A DNA stretch of 64,000 nucleotides from Litoribrevibacter euphylliae (GTDB lineage Bacteria > Pseudomonadota > Gammaproteobacteria > Pseudomonadales > Litoribrevibacteraceae): positions 1-64,000 of the forward strand of contig NZ_JBHRSZ010000009.1 in the NCBI RefSeq assembly GCF_042646085.1. The letters run 5' to 3'. Both the position numbers and the translations under genes were made by a program. The notes under the pieces are model-generated. The model did not search any database and was not told the origin of the DNA. It saw only the letters and a program-made list of their open reading frames with translations. Below are positions 33,743 through 42,812 of the stretch, piece by piece; the stretch's first letter is position 1, and the number at the start of each line of letters is the position of its first letter.

Positions 33743-34309
33743 ATGAACAAAAGACTTAGCGCATTAATAGTAGCCAGCATGATAGGCTTAATCATCGTAG
33801 CCATTGGCTTGGGATTCCTGATCGGACTGAACAATCCCATTCCGTGGATTCTTTTACTGGTGTTGATTCTGGCACCTGTGCTCTACCGACGACTGAACCA
33901 GAAGCCCGCCATCGTCTGGAAAGAAGACTACAGTGTTGGCGTCAAAGTCCTCGACAACGACCACAAGAAGTTGATCTCTCTGCTAAACCAATTCAAAACA
34001 GCGTATGACTACTACACAGAAGCAGAGTTTGAACGCCAAGCGTTAGAAGAACTGGTGGCTTACACCAAATTCCACTTTGAACGTGAAGAGAAATACATGG
34101 AAGAAACCGGCTACCCGGATCTCGAAAACCACAAACGCCAGCACCAGACCATGATCAGCCAGGTCGAGAGCTTCGTTGAAAAATACAAACGCGAAGGCCA
34201 TGACTCGTTAAACGAAGTCAGTGAGTTTCTCACTCATTGGCTGTTGAATCACATCAATGGTACGGATAAGCAATACAGCAAACATCTGAATCAGAATGGG
34301 ATTAGTTGA
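33743..34309 (+). CDS. membrane-anchored bacteriohemerythrin
   Basis: About 188 residues from the ATG at 33743 (MNKRLSA); the frame open to 33653 has no better site. Two short helices (LIVASMIGLIIVAIGLGFL, WILLLVLILAPVLY) anchor a hemerythrin domain with the diiron ligand set: His in VLDNDHKKL, His and Glu in KFHFEREEKY, two His in ENHKRQH, and His/Asp in LNHINGTDKQ. Soluble hemerythrins bind O2 or NO; next to nirS, NO sensing or protection is a reasonable inference. Confidence 0.9.
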   Translation: MNKRLSALIVASMIGLIIVAIGLGFLIGLNNPIPWILLLVLILAPVLYRRLNQKPAIVWKEDYSVGVKVLDNDHKKLISLLNQFKTAYDYYTEAEFERQALEELVAYTKFHFEREEKYMEETGYPDLENHKRQHQTMISQVESFVEKYKREGHDSLNEVSEFLTHWLLNHINGTDKQYSKHLNQNGIS

Positions 34310-34325
34310 ATACCATTGTGACTCT

Positions 34326-34349
34326 GTAGAGGCTCCCTAGAGCCTCTAC
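34326..34349 (+). terminator. stem-loop after the hemerythrin gene
   Basis: Perfect 10-bp stem GTAGAGGCTC-ccta-GAGCCTCTAC, between convergent genes; no T-run. Confidence 0.6.
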
Positions 34350-34405
34350 TAGAACAACACTACAACTAAAGGAAGCCCGCAGATAAAGGAAGCTCCCAGA
34401 CCAAA

Positions 34406-34684
34406 TTACTCTTTCGACCACGCTTTGATCCTCGCTACTTCCTCATCATCAATCCCCAACGATTCAAGAAAATCCGTATGCGCTTCAGGTAAACTACGTT
34501 CGAATTCAATGTGCCAACGGTGCATATCATCTTCTGTCATGCCACAGGCTTTAAGAATCTCGACCCATTGATCTTTGCTCATGGTTTTAGTGGATCGCAA
34601 GAGAGAGTCTTTACCTAACAGACTGACAACAATTTGCTGTTGATTACGAAGTTCACTGATTTCATTGTTAAGAGACTCTAAGCG
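34406..34684 (-). pseudogene. orphan C-terminal domain of a MerR-type regulator
   Basis: The frame reads RIEKRLESLNNEISELRNQQ, a coiled coil, then QWVEILKACGMTEDDMHRWH and EAHTDFLESLGIDDEEVARI. I recognise this as the coiled coil plus C-terminal module of a MerR-family regulator. The N-terminal HTH is missing: a TGA lies immediately upstream at the end of the cytochrome gene, and there is no ATG before MSKDQW (a TTG lies at 34600). Either it is a truncated regulator left behind when the upstream operon arrived, or a stand-alone domain made by re-initiation. Confidence 0.6.
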
Positions 34685-34689
34685 TTTCT

Positions 34690-35271
34690 CTATTCTTGAG
34701 GAGGCTCAATAACATTCAATCTACCTTGTTCCTCTACCTCCCAAGCATTGTATGACTTGGTTTTATAGGGCATAACGATATTAGAAAGCGTTTCACGATT
34801 CATCTCAGTACTTTTCTCAATCAGATCATTCAAGCTTAATATATATGCCGTCAAGGCGTAGACGTCTGAATTTGATAATGTCTTAGGTGACTGATGAGGC
34901 ATGGCCCTCCTTATATAATCAAAAATGCTCGTTGCATGAGGCCATGCGCCCACAGTTAGTGCAAGCAAGGGATGATTACTCCACTCTGGATAGCCCAATT
35001 CGCCCGCTAAGCGCGGAGCTACACCTTGCTCTCCATTAGGACCGTGGCACATAAGACATTTATCTTGATATATCCTTTCACCTTGAAGTGCATTACCACT
35101 TCCCTCTGGAAGGTTACGACCATTCGGATAAACAGTTATTGACCAACTATCAATTTCCTTCTGCTCCAGCGTCTTACCACTGTTCGTCTGAATCTCATCA
35201 AAAGCATAAGTTTGTGAAGAAAACATGAGTAACAAATTTAAAAAGCTCAGCCCCAGCTTTAACTTAAACAT
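34690..35271 (-). CDS. periplasmic c-type cytochrome (SoxD/SorB-like partner of the Mo enzyme)
   Basis: A 193-residue exported protein (signal KLKLGLSFLNLLLMFSSQTYAF) with one heme site CLMCHGPNGEQG near residue 72 and a probable Met ligand in RRAMPHQSPKTLS. YALTAYILSLNDLI is the usual cytochrome c C-terminal helix. It overlaps the SoxC-like gene by eight bases, so it almost certainly takes electrons from that enzyme, as SoxD or SorB does. Confidence 0.85.
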   Translation of the reverse strand: MFKLKLGLSFLNLLLMFSSQTYAFDEIQTNSGKTLEQKEIDSWSITVYPNGRNLPEGSGNALQGERIYQDKCLMCHGPNGEQGVAPRLAGELGYPEWSNHPLLALTVGAWPHATSIFDYIRRAMPHQSPKTLSNSDVYALTAYILSLNDLIEKSTEMNRETLSNIVMPYKTKSYNAWEVEEQGRLNVIEPPQE

Positions 35272-36541
35272 AAAAATTACTCACTCTTCCGTTATTTGAA
35301 ACTAGCCAAGCATTAATCGAGTTATTGTGACCATGTGAATACCGTGCATATCGAGAAACCCACTCTTGTCTTGTAGGCTGTGTATTGCCATATTCATCCA
35401 TAGCACGACTTAAGATAATCGCTTTCTGGCCATTCCAACGCCAGGGTATGGTGAATCGAGTTAAAGACTTACTCATTATCGGCCCTTCTAAGTGAGCCAA
35501 CGCCCAGGTTTTACCTCCGTCAGCAGAAACTTCTACTTTTTGGACTTTTCCTCGCCCAGACCAAGCAAATCCAGAGATTTCATAAAAACCCGACATAGGA
35601 AGTTGTTGCTTCCCAGAAGGTTTGGTAATAACAGACTTAACCTCCATATTAAAACTGTATTGCTTTACTCGTTCATCAGCCGTTATATCGGCGTATAAAG
35701 ATTGTTCATCCTTACTTTGTGAAGGAATATCCGATATTTCCATTCTATGGAGCCATTTAACGTTCATATTTCCTTCATAACCAGGAACAAACAGCCTCAT
35801 AGGGTATCCTTGATCCGGACGAATTCTTTCACCGTTTTGATACAAAGCAATAATGGCATCATCATAGAGCTTCTGAAGCGGGATATTACGTACGTGATTA
35901 CCTGAGTCTGCGCCTTCACACATAGCCCACTTTCCATTAGGTTTTATTCCAACTTCATCTAGTAAATATTTTAAAGGCACACCAGTCCATAAAGAACCTG
36001 AGATCTGTCCATGAATTTGACCACATGTCATATCCATCGGAGCATCCGCGATGACATTAGGGCCAGAATTACCTGCACACTCCAAAAAATGAACTCGGCT
36101 AACCATTGGATAATTAAGCAATGATTCAACCGACCACTTAAGCGGCTTATGAACTAAACCATGAATTTTAAACTCATGATCACTGGGCTCGATATCTGGA
36201 ATTCCATTGTGATGCACCACAAAATGAAGGCCAGCCGGCGTAATGATTCCATTAAGTTGATCTATAGGTGTAAATGCAGCAGTTATGATTGACGATCCAT
36301 ATACATGTTCAGGAAGGCGCTTCACATGGGATTCATATTTCGAAGGTTCACCATAAAGTTCACTAGCAACTCCAGGTATTTTCATATGCTTTGGATGATC
36401 GTCAAATACGTCCGTTTGAGCGGCAGAACTAGCAGATGAGGCAGCCAATACAGATAAAAAAGTTGCTCCACTTTTTAGAAACTTTCGTCGTTCTACCAAT
36501 CCACCGTTTGCGACTTCAACTTGTTCACTTAACTTATTCAC
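35264..36541 (-). CDS. SoxC-like molybdenum sulfane/sulfite dehydrogenase
   Basis: I choose the GTG at 36541 because GGGGGAG stands six bases before it; the frame is open to 36622 into the upstream gene. 425 residues with a Tat signal (ERRKFLKSGATFLSVLAAS). Sulfite-oxidase fold: the Mo-ligand Cys is in RVHFLECAGNSGPN, and GSLWTGVPLKYLLDEVG, CEGADSGNH, GYPMRLFVPGYEGNMNVKWL and a dimerisation domain (FAWSGRGKVQKVEVSADGG) follow. SoxC with SoxD removes electrons from protein-bound sulfane sulfur. No soxXYZAB is in the window, and the neighbours are an exporter and a glutathione synthetase, so a low-molecular-weight thiol or persulfide substrate is possible. Confidence 0.88.
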   Translation of the reverse strand: MNKLSEQVEVANGGLVERRKFLKSGATFLSVLAASSASSAAQTDVFDDHPKHMKIPGVASELYGEPSKYESHVKRLPEHVYGSSIITAAFTPIDQLNGIITPAGLHFVVHHNGIPDIEPSDHEFKIHGLVHKPLKWSVESLLNYPMVSRVHFLECAGNSGPNVIADAPMDMTCGQIHGQISGSLWTGVPLKYLLDEVGIKPNGKWAMCEGADSGNHVRNIPLQKLYDDAIIALYQNGERIRPDQGYPMRLFVPGYEGNMNVKWLHRMEISDIPSQSKDEQSLYADITADERVKQYSFNMEVKSVITKPSGKQQLPMSGFYEISGFAWSGRGKVQKVEVSADGGKTWALAHLEGPIMSKSLTRFTIPWRWNGQKAIILSRAMDEYGNTQPTRQEWVSRYARYSHGHNNSINAWLVSNNGRVSNFYV

Positions 36542-36608
36542 TTTCGTCTCCCCCAGAAGATCAAAAATCAGTGCTTGTTTGTTAGAAAAAATTTCTGTTG
36601 CGGCAATA

Positions 36609-38075
36609 TCAAAGAGAATCAACCAACACCAGAGAATCTAAAATCCCCTTGCCACTGTGAATACCACCTTCGTTTTCACTCGCGGGTTTACTCCGAATTA
36701 AGTAACCTGCATATCCATCAAATTCAGTAACAGGCTGACCAAGATAAAACACGGTGAACAAACCAATTTCACTAACCAGATCATCAATTTGAGTCTGGTG
36801 ACTTTCACGCACAGCTATCGTCGGGATCTCACGTTCATGAGGGTATAAACGTTCCATCAAGGCCCAGGCTCCATACTCATCAGGGCTAAGCTGTTTCAAT
36901 TTTTCAGTGATGTCTTCACCGAATATACAATGGCCGCCACCTTCCCCTTGGTTTTTTAGCACCCATTCCTCTTTCACAGCTTCCTCATCAAACCAATGAA
37001 TTGTATCTGCATTGATTGGCTTCATATCCGCCAAAACACTCTTTACGAGTTGTGCTTCATCCAAATCTAATCCCCAACGTTCGAATTGCTCTGGCGGCAT
37101 GATGGTTAGTAGCATTTGCATTGTTTTACTGGTAGCCAGTTGCTGACTAATCGTGGCATTCATAGCAACATGATGCTGTTCAATGAACATTCTCGTCTGG
37201 CTAAGTGTTTGGCAACATATTAGGTCATCTAATTCTGGCGCCCAGTAATCCGAGTATTGATAGCCAGCGCGAAGATATACAACATCAACTCCACCTACCC
37301 CCTTAAGAATGAGTCGAGAATTCTCTCCGGTAGAAAGTTGTGTGCTTAGTTCATCAAATGTCCGTCTGACTGTAGTGATTCCGATGGTTCGTAACTCACT
37401 TTCTAATATGTGCTGGTCATACACATTGTCTTCATTCTTTTGCACAACCATAAGAAAGATTGGTTTTCCGGGTTCCTTAAAGTCTTCTCTAACTTTTCTC
37501 GCAGCTGTTGCAATACCAATTGCGAGCTGTCTTAAACCCTGATTTTCCGAAGGTACAGATGCCTTATTTTCCAACAGATGCTGATAAATTTCCGGCCACT
37601 GATCCTGAATGTAGCGATGAAGCTCTGTTGCTCGTTGACCAAAAGGTGCCATTCCCGCCGCTATACCGTTAAATTCAATAATCTTTGCACCTTGTCGACG
37701 GTCATCCATAAAGTCAGTACGCATGATTAATAGTGGCTTTCTTATTGATGGAATTCTGTTTTCAGCGACTCCATGGACTTGCTGATGAAGCTCCATTAAG
37801 CGCCCAAAAAACGGATCGGATTTGGCTACAGCACTTAAAGACGCCTGCAAAAAGTCATGATCCTCTGAAATATTACTGATCAACTGAGTTATAACGGGGG
37901 TTACTTTCTTCAAATGGTCAAAGGTCATCTTTTCAATTGCCACAGGAGCAATACTGAAGGGACAATGCCTCGCTGAATTATCTGTTTGGCGGAATGCAAC
38001 ACCATGCATGATTGTCCATTCGCAGATGTCTTCAATTACTTGCTGTGGGATTCGCGCATTCTGAAAATTTGTCAT
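36609..38075 (-). CDS. eukaryotic-type glutathione synthetase
   Basis: A 488-residue ATP-dependent ligase of the eukaryotic GSS family, unlike bacterial GshB (about 315). Visible family motifs in order: LIMRTDFMDD with KIIEFNGIAAGMAPFG, FLMVVQKNEDNVYDQHILE, VVYLRAGYQYSDYW, SKTMQMLLTIMPPEQFERW, the glycine-rich ATP loop WVLKNQGEGGGHCIFGEDI, and the end GYLIRSKPASENEGGIHSGK. It should join gamma-Glu-Cys to Gly, or a close analogue. Bacterial members are rare. It sits in an operon between a heterodimeric ABC exporter and a SoxC-type enzyme. Confidence 0.88.
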   Translation of the reverse strand: MTNFQNARIPQQVIEDICEWTIMHGVAFRQTDNSARHCPFSIAPVAIEKMTFDHLKKVTPVITQLISNISEDHDFLQASLSAVAKSDPFFGRLMELHQQVHGVAENRIPSIRKPLLIMRTDFMDDRRQGAKIIEFNGIAAGMAPFGQRATELHRYIQDQWPEIYQHLLENKASVPSENQGLRQLAIGIATAARKVREDFKEPGKPIFLMVVQKNEDNVYDQHILESELRTIGITTVRRTFDELSTQLSTGENSRLILKGVGGVDVVYLRAGYQYSDYWAPELDDLICCQTLSQTRMFIEQHHVAMNATISQQLATSKTMQMLLTIMPPEQFERWGLDLDEAQLVKSVLADMKPINADTIHWFDEEAVKEEWVLKNQGEGGGHCIFGEDITEKLKQLSPDEYGAWALMERLYPHEREIPTIAVRESHQTQIDDLVSEIGLFTVFYLGQPVTEFDGYAGYLIRSKPASENEGGIHSGKGILDSLVLVDSL

Positions 38076-38132
38076 TACATCTCTCTCAAATCATTCGCGG
38101 GTATAACTAAGTGTTTATCTTGAACTAAGGAT

Positions 38133-39968
38133 TCATACTGTGGAGGTGGATAGACCAAATGAGCTATCGAGAAGTACATTTTCTTCCTGCTCCTTTTGAG
38201 CAAGATATAAATCTCTGTAATTACCCATCTGAGTAACTAACTCATCATGAGTCCCCCTTTGAACAATTTGACCTTTGTTCATAACTAAAATTTGATCTGC
38301 ATTTCGAATAGTTGAGAGCCTATGAGCCACACATACCACTGTTCTGCCGTCTTTAAATTTCTCAATAGCCCGTTTAACTGACTCTTCAGTTTCGCTATCA
38401 ATGTTGGCTGTTGCTTCATCCAATAGAAAAATATCAGGATCATGAGAAAGTGCTCTTGCTAACGCCACCAATTGTTTTTCACCAATCGACAAGGACGTGC
38501 CAGAGTGGCCAGGCGTGTGGTTATAACCACCTTTTAGTTTTTCAATAAACTGATTTGCCTGGACCTGCTGCGCGGCATAACTCGCAGTTTTTAAATCCGA
38601 TACATGATTTGATAAATCGATGTTTTCCAGAATAGAACCACTGAAGATGATCGGATCTTGAGATACCAACCCAACTAATTCTCTAAGCTGAATATCAGGG
38701 ATTGAATAAAGTGATTGACCGCCTATGAGAATTTCTCCGGATTGCGGTTCATAAAAACGCATCAATAGGTTTACTAAGGAACTTTTACCACTACCTGAAG
38801 GGCCAACAATTGCAGTAAATTCACCACCTTTGGCTACAAAATTCACATTTTTAAGGACAGGGGTTCCCTCATCATAACTGAAGTAAATATTTCGAAATTC
38901 GATGTTCCGAGAATTCTCCAGTTCAACAGGTAATTGGAGGTGCTTTTCATGGTCTGACTCTGAGTCCAGCAATTCAAAAACACGTTTCGATCCGACCGTA
39001 GCCACCTGTAGCTTTCGAAGCTCCATAGACAATTGTCGAAATGGGTCAAAGAAGCGCTCTATATAACTAAGAAAAGCGAACAAAGTACCAACTTCGATGA
39101 CTGAGTGAAAAGACTCAACCGCGAACCATGCGACAATTACAGCAGCAGTAAACGTAGCCACTAATCGAGTCAGGGGTATCAGCATAAGGCTATCAATTGA
39201 TATTGCTTTGGATCTGAACTTAAGCCATCTGCGATTCTCTTTCTCAAACCGCTCTTGAAAAGACGCCTCCCGACGAAAAGCCTGTATTAAGTCCATCCCT
39301 TGTAGATATTCATTAAGCTGACTATTGATTCGACTTACTTGAACTCGAACCCCATCAAAAATTGGCATCGATATTCGGCGATATAAATGCATTATTATGA
39401 GTAGAAGAGGAATCAGGGCTAAACTTAGCAGCATCAATCGCCAGTCAAGAAGAGCAATCGCTATAAAGATCGCTATTATGCGTAAACTTCCCTGTACCAT
39501 GGCTGGAAATGTTGAGACAAACATGTCTCTCATAGATTCTGTGTCGTTTGTAATATTGGAAACCAGCTTACCAGCAGGCTGTCTGTCAAATGTCTTTATT
39601 GGGAAATTTAAGACGTGGCTAAATAGCTCTTTTCGAATGTCATTTACCACTAATAATGCACTGTGCCGGAAAGTAACCGCCTGCCAATAACTAAAGCATG
39701 ATGCAATGCAATAGAACGCAAAAATAGCACCTATCAACCCTAATAGTTGAGCCCAATCAAATTTTTGAGGAACGATAACTTCATCTAAAATCACCTTAGC
39801 TAACCACGGAATTGCCATCTCTGATACAACAGCAACAAATAACATAAAGAACGCTGAAACAAAGCAACTTTTATGAGGCAAAGAATAGGTAAATAACCGA
39901 GAAATCAAAGACCGCTTCTTTTCTGTTTCACTGGACGAAATGCGCACTTTTCTAGGCATGGCTTTCAT
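38133..39968 (-). CDS. ABC exporter half-transporter (MdlB-like)
   Basis: 611 residues: six-helix exporter domain (about 1-320) then an ATPase with Walker A GPSGSGKSS, Walker B IFLLDEATANID and H-loop VAHRLST. The signature is LSIGEKQ instead of LSGGQ, a common degeneracy in one half of heterodimers such as MdlAB. It overlaps the partner gene by 17 bases (a Met three codons in would remove some overlap). The cargo is unknown; the next gene suggests a thiol. Confidence 0.88.
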   Translation of the reverse strand: MKAMPRKVRISSSETEKKRSLISRLFTYSLPHKSCFVSAFFMLFVAVVSEMAIPWLAKVILDEVIVPQKFDWAQLLGLIGAIFAFYCIASCFSYWQAVTFRHSALLVVNDIRKELFSHVLNFPIKTFDRQPAGKLVSNITNDTESMRDMFVSTFPAMVQGSLRIIAIFIAIALLDWRLMLLSLALIPLLLIIMHLYRRISMPIFDGVRVQVSRINSQLNEYLQGMDLIQAFRREASFQERFEKENRRWLKFRSKAISIDSLMLIPLTRLVATFTAAVIVAWFAVESFHSVIEVGTLFAFLSYIERFFDPFRQLSMELRKLQVATVGSKRVFELLDSESDHEKHLQLPVELENSRNIEFRNIYFSYDEGTPVLKNVNFVAKGGEFTAIVGPSGSGKSSLVNLLMRFYEPQSGEILIGGQSLYSIPDIQLRELVGLVSQDPIIFSGSILENIDLSNHVSDLKTASYAAQQVQANQFIEKLKGGYNHTPGHSGTSLSIGEKQLVALARALSHDPDIFLLDEATANIDSETEESVKRAIEKFKDGRTVVCVAHRLSTIRNADQILVMNKGQIVQRGTHDELVTQMGNYRDLYLAQKEQEENVLLDSSFGLSTSTV

Positions 39969-41760
39969 CCCTTTGTAACGCTGTTGCTTTATCTTGACGG
40001 CTTATTCTTTGATTTGATGTCTCCTTGGATAACTTACTCTGCCGTTGATATACCATTGAATACCAACCTTCACTGGCAACCAGTGTTTGATGACTTCCCT
40101 GTTCTGAAATAACGCCTTGATCAAGTACAACAATAAGATCTGCATCGCTTAGATTAGATAAGCGTTGAGACACCAAAATTAAGGTCTTAGCCTGAAAATG
40201 CGTTTTCAAGTTCTTACGCACATTAAGCTCTGTTCTCATATCAAGCGCACTGAACGGATCATCCAATAGCAAAATTTCTGCATCCGAAAGCAAAGCTCGT
40301 GCTAATGCAATTCTTTGACGTTGGCCTCCAGACAGATTGGAACCACCTTCACTTAATCTTGTTTTAAAGCCATCAGGCATCCGTTCAACTTCAGATTTGA
40401 TTGATGCCATTTCAGCTACGAACTCAATTTCTGAATCACAGGCATCAGGCTTTGCTAAAGCTATGTTTTCTGCAATCGTTCCTGAAAACAGGTATGGCTT
40501 TTGAGGCACCCACGAAACTTTTTTACGCCAGGAATCCAGAGTAATGGTTTTAATATCATACCCACCTACAGTAACACTCGACGTGCTATTAAGAGGATAT
40601 TGCCTCATCAGCAGTTTCAGTAATGTACTTTTACCACTACCAGTCGGACCGGTTATTCCAATCAAGGCTCCTTGAGGAATAGCAAGATCGATATCTTGTA
40701 ATGCGTAATGATCAGATAAGTAATGACGAAATGAAGAGATCTTAATGTTGAGGTTAGTTTCAGAAGAATCTGGCAACGTTATCTCACCGTCCTTTATATC
40801 TTCTTTTTCAGAAAAAAGAGTTTCTAATCGTTGCCATGATGTGCTCCCACGCTGAAAGACATTGAATTGCCACCCAAACTGAAGAAAAGGGCCTAATAAT
40901 TGTGCAAGGTAAAGAGTGAAAGTAGTAAACAGGCCGACAGAAATGCTGGACTGTTCAACTAACCATGCTCCATAAGCAAGTGTGATCGCAAAAGATAAGC
41001 CATACACAAGCTGAATTGTTGGAGCAAAGGCAGCATCTACCTTGGCTACGGACAGATTAGTTTTCAGAGATTCCTCAAGCACTCGAGAGAAACGTTTCTC
41101 CTGGCGCGCTGCAATTCCATGAGAACGCACAGCACGAATTCCGGCAACGGTTTCCCGAGCTTCTTCATTCAAATTAGAGAAACTAGCCTGTGCGCCTGAA
41201 AAGGCATAATTTAACTTAGAGCCATACCGATGAGTGAAATAAATCAACAGCGGAAATGGCAACAGAGCAACAATAGTCAATTGACCACTAACTACAAAGA
41301 TCATCCCTAATATCACGGTCAATCCGGCAATAAGAGAATCAACTAAAGTCATGATTCCTATGCCTGTTGCTTCTTCAACTGCATTCAGATCATTAGTAGC
41401 ATGAGCCATCATATCCCCTGTGCTGTGGTGTGAGTAGAATGAGGGGGATAAGGAAGAAAACTTTTGAAACAGTTCTCGGCGTATAACACAAGAAATGGCA
41501 ACTGATGCGCCATATAGCTTACTTTGCCAAACGTAGCGCAACCCGTACATTGTTAAAGCAGCCATTAATATCCCAACCAAATGGACACCTAAATACACAC
41601 CATTTAGCTCACCATTACTGATGCTGTCTACAATGCGCCCAATCAGCCATGAAGGTATCAGGTTTAACAATGCAACGATCTGTAAGACTAGAATGGCCGT
41701 TATGTATTGACGTGCAAACTGCTTAATATATGAACGCAACTTCCAAAGAATACTCATCAC
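39952..41760 (-). CDS. ABC exporter half-transporter (MdlA-like)
   Basis: 602 residues: exporter domain followed by an ATPase with Walker A GPTGSGKST, canonical signature NLSGGQRQR and Walker B ILLLDDPFSALD, where the Glu after Walker B is replaced by Pro-Phe and Asp precedes it. Taken together with its neighbour's degenerate signature, this is the usual one-active-site heterodimer. First gene of the exporter, GSS, SoxC and cytochrome operon; its promoter must lie in the 250 bases after the sigma-factor terminator. Confidence 0.88.
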   Translation of the reverse strand: MMSILWKLRSYIKQFARQYITAILVLQIVALLNLIPSWLIGRIVDSISNGELNGVYLGVHLVGILMAALTMYGLRYVWQSKLYGASVAISCVIRRELFQKFSSLSPSFYSHHSTGDMMAHATNDLNAVEEATGIGIMTLVDSLIAGLTVILGMIFVVSGQLTIVALLPFPLLIYFTHRYGSKLNYAFSGAQASFSNLNEEARETVAGIRAVRSHGIAARQEKRFSRVLEESLKTNLSVAKVDAAFAPTIQLVYGLSFAITLAYGAWLVEQSSISVGLFTTFTLYLAQLLGPFLQFGWQFNVFQRGSTSWQRLETLFSEKEDIKDGEITLPDSSETNLNIKISSFRHYLSDHYALQDIDLAIPQGALIGITGPTGSGKSTLLKLLMRQYPLNSTSSVTVGGYDIKTITLDSWRKKVSWVPQKPYLFSGTIAENIALAKPDACDSEIEFVAEMASIKSEVERMPDGFKTRLSEGGSNLSGGQRQRIALARALLSDAEILLLDDPFSALDMRTELNVRKNLKTHFQAKTLILVSQRLSNLSDADLIVVLDQGVISEQGSHQTLVASEGWYSMVYQRQSKLSKETSNQRISRQDKATALQRDESHA

Positions 41761-41973
41761 TAACTCATTAGGTTATTACTAACTGCTGCTCTCTAAACAG
41801 AGAGTTTTTAAGTTCCTCCTTACTTGACAAAAAGAACTATCTTCAGATTCATCCAAGTTCAATCCACACGTGTTCATTTGCCTACACCACAAACCTCCGT
41901 TTACAAATGAAAGACGGGCATATAAAGAAAAAGACGCAAAAAAGTTGAATTAAATTAACTATGAGAAAGTGAA

Positions 41974-41999
41974 AAGGCACTCTCAGAACAGAGTGCCTA
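41974..41999 (-). terminator. terminator of the sigma-factor gene
   Basis: Minus strand: stem AGGCACTCT-gttctg-AGAGTGCCT followed by TTTTC. It separates the sigma-factor transcript from the operon downstream. Confidence 0.85.
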
Positions 42000-42019
42000 G
42001 AAAAAACAATGCAATGAGT

Positions 42020-42619
42020 TTAAGAAGGACATTTAGGAGATTTAGTAGGATCTTTAGGTGTATACCCTATTACACCATCTTGTCCGATTTCAAAATCACA
42101 ACAAGCCATTAATTGCTCACGAAATTTTACACGGCTTCGTTGAACCCTGCTTTTGGCACCAGAAAGGGATATACCAAGCCGATCTGCTATTTCTTGTTGA
42201 GATATACCTTCTAGCTCCGCCATACGCAAAGGAACGCCATATTTATCTGGCATATTATCAATTAATGGACGCAAACATTCCGCCAGTTCTTTACGAGCAT
42301 GAGCACCATTATCTTCTTCAGCAATCAAGTCATCAGAAAGTTCATCATAAGGTTGACGCATTCTATAAAAATCAATAATGGTGTTATGCGCGATTCGAAA
42401 CAGCCAGCTTTTGATACTTCCCTTGGACTGCAACTTGTGTAAATTGGTGCTCGCCTTGATATAGACTTCTTGAAGGATGTCATCTATCGCATCAACATCA
42501 TCTATTCGTTTGCTAACATAATTCCGAAGATGGGTTTTGTGATCTTGCCACTCAGAAAGCATTTGAAACGCCCTATTTAAAAAATTACTCAGGTATTCAT
42601 AGCTAGACGTATAAAACAC
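42020..42619 (-). CDS. SigZ-like ECF sigma factor
   Basis: A 199-residue sigma-70-family protein. Region 2 is readable as DDILQEVYIKASTNLHKL and SWLFRIAHNTIIDFYR; region 4 is GISQQEIADRLGISLSGAKS. The tail MACCDFEIGQDGVIGY...SPKCPS with its cysteines is the type of C-terminus found in SigZ and may be redox- or metal-sensitive. No anti-sigma gene is adjacent. Its place before the thiol and sulfur operon makes it a candidate regulator of that operon, without direct evidence. Confidence 0.88.
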   Translation of the reverse strand: MFYTSSYEYLSNFLNRAFQMLSEWQDHKTHLRNYVSKRIDDVDAIDDILQEVYIKASTNLHKLQSKGSIKSWLFRIAHNTIIDFYRMRQPYDELSDDLIAEEDNGAHARKELAECLRPLIDNMPDKYGVPLRMAELEGISQQEIADRLGISLSGAKSRVQRSRVKFREQLMACCDFEIGQDGVIGYTPKDPTKSPKCPS

Positions 42620-42812
42620 AGAAAAGACGCAAAAATATTTTGTAATATCTTCTCTTGATCATTCTTCACCAAGTTACACCAATGAAGCTGCGATTCTTTA
42701 TAAAACAGCATAGTTTATTGACTTAGATTCATACCTAATACGCAACAAACCATAAGATAAGAGTCAGTCCTGAATTTTGGCGTTAACAGGTTTAATTGTT
42801 GAGAGAGGAACT

